Source of the DNA: Labilithrix luteola
Lineage (GTDB): Bacteria > Myxococcota_A > Polyangia > Polyangiales > Polyangiaceae
Direction: 5' to 3'
Assembly: GCF_001263205.1 (NCBI RefSeq)
Contig: NZ_CP012333.1
Coordinates: 3,224,001-3,288,000, forward strand
DNA length: 64,000 nt
Made by a program: the position numbers and the translations under genes. The notes beneath the pieces were generated by a model. That model did no database searches. It saw only the letters and a list, made by a program, of their open reading frames with translations, and was not told the origin of the DNA. Of this stretch, positions 61,094 through 64,000 are shown piece after piece; position 1 is the stretch's first letter; the number at the start of each line of letters is the position of its first letter.

Positions 61094-61584
61094 GCCGCGC
61101 GCTCGCCGTCTACGCGGGCAGCTTCGATCCCGCAACGCTCGGGCACCTCGATCTCATCGAGCGTGCCGCCGCGTTGTTCGACAACGTGATCGTCGCCATC
61201 GGCGTTCACCCCACGAAGCACCCGCTCTTCACCGCGGCCGAGCGCAAGCACCTCATCGAGCAGATCACCGCGCACATCCCCAACGTGACGGTCGACTCGT
61301 TCGATGGACTCCTCATCGACTACTGTGCTGGCAAGAATGCGAGCGTGATCGTCCGCGGACTCCGTGTCACCACGGATTTCGAGTACGAGCTCCAGATCGC
61401 ACACGCCAACGCGGACCTGCGCCCCCAGATCGACACCATCTTTTTGCCGACGCGCACCAAACACGGCTTCGTCAGCGCTTCGCTCGTTCGCGAGATCGCG
61501 AGCCACGGCGGCGACGTGAGCCGCTACGCGCCCAAGGTCGTCTGCGAAGCGCTGAAGAAGAAGTTCGACGTCGCGCCCGCCTGA
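61090..61584 (+). CDS. coaD: Phosphopantetheine adenylyltransferase
   Basis: The 164-residue protein has the nucleotidyltransferase signature YAGSFDPATLGHLD with T16-xx-H19, then LFTAAERKHLI and the family block SASLVREIASHGGDVS. It transfers AMP to 4'-phosphopantetheine in the fourth step of coenzyme A synthesis. The length is typical. It is translationally coupled to the upstream lipoprotein, an unusual partner. Confidence 0.98.
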   Translation: MSRALAVYAGSFDPATLGHLDLIERAAALFDNVIVAIGVHPTKHPLFTAAERKHLIEQITAHIPNVTVDSFDGLLIDYCAGKNASVIVRGLRVTTDFEYELQIAHANADLRPQIDTIFLPTRTKHGFVSASLVREIASHGGDVSRYAPKVVCEALKKKFDVAPA

Positions 61585-61725
61585 GTCTAGGCGAGTCGGC
61601 CGAGGAGAGAAGACGGGCCTGGTGGCGCACTGCGCCGTCGTCGTCCCAAACGCGACTCGCGAACGTAACACGAGAGACGGCACCTTCCCGAGGTCGGCAA
61701 GGCGCTGCTACCGTGCGCAACCTGC

Positions 61726-62586
61726 ATGAGTAGCCAAGCTGAAAACAACGGGCACGCGGAGAGTGTCGTCGCAAAACTCGACGAGACGGTCTCCGCCATC
61801 CGCTCGAAGGTGAAGAACGTGCCCCGCGTGGGCGTCGTTCTCGGCAGCGGTCTCGGCGCCTTCGCCGACACGCTCGGCGATCTCGTCAAGCTCCCCTACG
61901 ACACGCTGCCGAACCTCCCCGCGTCGAAGGTCGTCGGCCACGCCGGCAACCTTTGCTTCGGCAACGTCGACGACGTGCCCGTCGTCTGCATGCAGGGTCG
62001 CGTTCACCTCTACGAGGGGCACCCCGTCTGGCAGGTCGTGCATGGCGTCCGCACCATGGCGCGCCTCGGCGTGCAGTGCGTGCTCGTGACGAACGCGGCG
62101 GGCGGTATCGCCGATGGCTGGTCGGCCGGTGACCTCATGGTGATCACCGATCACCTGAACCTCATGTACCACCACCCCCTCATCGGGCCGAACGAGGAGG
62201 CGCTCGGAACGCGCTTCCCGGACATGTCGAACGCGTACGACGCGGCGCTTCGCGCGAAGCTCGCCAATGTCGCGAAGAAGGAGAACCTCGCGCTTCGCGA
62301 GGGCGTCTACGCAGGCCTCCTCGGCCCGTCGTACGAGACGCCGGCGGAGATCCGCATGCTCCGCATCCTCGGCGCGCAGGCCGTCGGCATGAGCACGGTT
62401 CCCGAGGTCATCGCCTTGAGGCACATGCGTATGCCGGTTGCCGCCCTGTCGTGCATCACGAACATGGCCGCGGGCATCGGCAAGGGGGAGCTCGATCACA
62501 AAGAAGTCGAGGAGACGGCAAAAGCCCGTCGAGCCGATTTGCAGAGACTCCTCCGAGGTTGGATCCTCGCAGCAGGTGCAGAATGA
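61726..62586 (+). CDS. Purine nucleoside phosphorylase (trimeric type)
   Basis: The 286-residue protein has family blocks VVLGSGLGAFADTL, VVCMQGRVHLYEGHPVW, VTNAAGGIADGWSAGDLMV, GPSYETPAEIRMLR, and VGMSTVPEVIALRHM. It splits purine nucleosides with phosphate to base and ribose-1-phosphate for salvage. Its stop overlaps the cytidine deaminase start (ATGA), giving a nucleoside-salvage pair. Confidence 0.97.
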   Translation: MSSQAENNGHAESVVAKLDETVSAIRSKVKNVPRVGVVLGSGLGAFADTLGDLVKLPYDTLPNLPASKVVGHAGNLCFGNVDDVPVVCMQGRVHLYEGHPVWQVVHGVRTMARLGVQCVLVTNAAGGIADGWSAGDLMVITDHLNLMYHHPLIGPNEEALGTRFPDMSNAYDAALRAKLANVAKKENLALREGVYAGLLGPSYETPAEIRMLRILGAQAVGMSTVPEVIALRHMRMPVAALSCITNMAAGIGKGELDHKEVEETAKARRADLQRLLRGWILAAGAE

Positions 62587-63062
62587 GTGCGAAGAAGAAG
62601 AAGACGACGACGAAAAAGACCGGCGCACGTGCGCCGAAGAAGACGAGCGCCAAGGGTTCGAAGACCGACAAGGTCGACGCGAAGCTGCTCGACCGCCTGC
62701 TCGAGCAGGCCATCACGGTGCGCGAGAACGCTTACGCGCCGTTCTCCGAGTACCGGGTTGGCGCGGCCATCGCGACGAAGAGCGGCAAGATCTACGCGGG
62801 CTGCAACGTCGAGAACTCGTCCTACGGGGCGACCATCTGCGCCGAGCGCGGCGCAGTCATGCAGATGATTGCTGCCGGCGATCGTGAGCCGGTCGCGATG
62901 TCGGTCGTGACGTCCGACGGCGGCTCGCCTTGCGGGATCTGCCGTCAGGTGCTCGCCGAGTTCGTCGAGGACATGCCCATCGTCCTCGCGAACCTCGAAG
63001 ACGAGAGCGGCCACGTCGTGCACCTCGCCGACCTGCTGCCTCTCGCGTTCCGACTTCGATAA
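62583..63062 (+). CDS. cdd: Cytidine deaminase with basic N-terminal extension
   Basis: The 159-residue protein has the zinc site of homotetrameric cytidine deaminases: CAERGAV (Cys86, Glu88) and PCGIC (Cys117, Cys120), plus NVENSSYGATIC. It deaminates cytidine and deoxycytidine. The first 28 residues are a Lys/Thr/Ala tail absent from usual family members. It is translationally coupled to the purine nucleoside phosphorylase gene. Confidence 0.95.
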   Translation: MSAKKKKTTTKKTGARAPKKTSAKGSKTDKVDAKLLDRLLEQAITVRENAYAPFSEYRVGAAIATKSGKIYAGCNVENSSYGATICAERGAVMQMIAAGDREPVAMSVVTSDGGSPCGICRQVLAEFVEDMPIVLANLEDESGHVVHLADLLPLAFRLR

Positions 63063-63242
63063 GTCGCCTACGTCGGGCGCGCGTGTGCGATGCGGGGAAG
63101 TCCCCCCGGCCTACGGGGTCGGGGGCCCCTGCCCGCGGTCGTCGAAGAGGGCACCGCTGGGCTTGCGGGCCTGAAAAATAGGGTCCGCGCGTTTCTTTCA
63201 TGGTTGGCCCAACTCCTGCTCTCATAGAGGGGGGAGCCACTC

Positions 63243-64000
63243 ATGCGAAACAGCTCACGCCTCACCGCCGCCCTGGTTCTGGTGCTCGGAACGTCGGCAG
63301 GCCACGCCGCCCTCGTCGGGTGCAGCTCGGACGATTCGACCAACGCGGGCGCGGGCGTCAACGCCATCGTCTTCATCAAGAGGCAGCACACGGTGGCCAC
63401 CGCCCAGGGCGTGACGGTCGACGTCGCCGGCGGCAACGGCCAGGTGCTCGACTACGAGCGCTACGTGCCGGGCGGCTCGCTCGTCATGCTCTCGCCCGCG
63501 CGCCCCGACGGTGTGCTGAAGAACATCACCGCAGACTTCCCCACGGCCGACTTCAACGGCGCGGACGTGTCCTTCGACGCGAAGCAGGTCGTCTTCTCGA
63601 TGAAGAAAGACGAGAACGACCACTATCACCTCTACACCGCGCAGCTGACGGAGGGCTCGGACGGCAAGTTCGAGATCCACCAGCGCACGGGCGGTGATCG
63701 CGACGACATCAACCCGATCTACATCGCGGGTGGCCGCATCGCGTTCGTCACGAACGAGATGTACACGCCGATGGGCACGCGCGCCGACGAGTACGAGCAC
63801 GGCCGTGTGGTCACCCAGCTCGCGACGATCTCCGTCGACGGCGGCGATGCCGATCGTCGTCTCGCCTCGCAGAACCTCTCGCACACGGTCGCGCCGTTCC
63901 TCCGCTACGACGGCAAGATCGGCTACTGCCGTTGGGAGCACCTCGGCGGCGTCAACGACGTGAAGCTGTTCGCGGCCAACCCCGACGGCACGCAGATGGT
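63243..64000 (+). CDS. Lipoprotein with PD40/TolB-like propeller (3' end outside the window)
   Basis: The start ATG 63243 has GGGGGGAG upstream. The signal peptide ends near ALVGC, followed by an Asp/Ser/Asn linker. The visible 252 residues hold beta segments such as VSFDAKQVVFSMKKDENDHY, INPIYIAGGRIAFVTNEM and KIGYCRWEHLGGVNDVKLF, which resemble PD40/TolB blades. The gene runs past the right edge. It is likely an envelope lipoprotein. Function unknown. Confidence 0.75.
   Translation, partial: MRNSSRLTAALVLVLGTSAGHAALVGCSSDDSTNAGAGVNAIVFIKRQHTVATAQGVTVDVAGGNGQVLDYERYVPGGSLVMLSPARPDGVLKNITADFPTADFNGADVSFDAKQVVFSMKKDENDHYHLYTAQLTEGSDGKFEIHQRTGGDRDDINPIYIAGGRIAFVTNEMYTPMGTRADEYEHGRVVTQLATISVDGGDADRRLASQNLSHTVAPFLRYDGKIGYCRWEHLGGVNDVKLFAANPDGTQM

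Noticed and set aside
57089..61135. Minus-strand frames of 570-670 codons opposite thiolase and the lipoprotein/coaD genes
   Set aside because: They overlap well-identified enzymes with conserved residues and have no recognisable domain.

Overview
The window looks like a piece of chromosome from a myxobacterium, probably one of the Polyangiales (inferred). The DNA is GC-rich with strong GC3 bias. It encodes many lipoproteins with long Asp/Ala/Pro-rich linkers after the lipid cysteine, a Myxococcus-type PilZ paralogue domain, a probable MYXO-CTERM sorting tail, Stig1-like Cys motifs and RCC1-type surface lipoproteins. Both ends cut through a lipoprotein gene. There is one tRNA gene and no rRNA, CRISPR array or transposase that I can see.

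Layout. 1-12.4 kb: Cys-rich and TPR lipoproteins, a SirB1-like protein, a deoxyhypusine-synthase-like enzyme, two PilZ-type proteins, a metallo-beta-lactamase hydrolase, tRNA-Gln, a pair of related lipoproteins and a broken lipoprotein gene. 13.0-20.2 kb (+): module A, seven genes with coupled starts (envelope protein, ECF sigma factor, one-TM partner, Stig1-like lipoprotein, seven-blade propeller lipoprotein, RCC1 lipoprotein, NHL/YncE-like lipoprotein). 20.4-24.1 kb (-): two secreted alkaline phosphatases, one a lipoprotein with a collagen-like stalk, plus a small lipoprotein. 24.4-27.4 kb (+): DyP-peroxidase operon ending in a frameshifted flavoprotein stub. 27.7-30.8 kb: a LamG/Fn3 surface protein and small secreted or membrane proteins. 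30.8-34.1 kb (-): a P1B-type ATPase operon with HMA-like partners.

34.2-44.0 kb (-): module B, a second, diverged copy of module A in the same gene order, with one gene inactivated by a stop codon and a 1-nt loss. 44.1-50.7 kb (-): a complete RbbA/YhhJ/YhiI-type ABC exporter with its outer-membrane channel. 51.0-54.4 kb: divergent PPK2 and phosphoketolase. 54.5-57.5 kb (+): endonuclease V, a 2OG-Fe(II) dioxygenase, AlkB, and YciI and VOC proteins. 57.5-63.1 kb (+): thiolase, an exonuclease-WYL fusion, a lipoprotein coupled to coaD, then purine nucleoside phosphorylase coupled to cytidine deaminase.

How it fits together. The most distinctive content is the pair of sigma-factor-led surface modules A and B. 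Each ties an ECF sigma factor and its presumed membrane partner to a set of export-signalled, Cys-rich and beta-propeller lipoproteins by ATGA overlaps. I know of no described system with this layout. Module B lies between two same-strand stress or transport operons, so it may have been inserted there. Most housekeeping genes sit in tight co-directional pairs at the right end. Several gene remnants (11.9-12.4, 27.3-27.7 and 38.8-40.0 kb) show ongoing gene decay in the accessory part.
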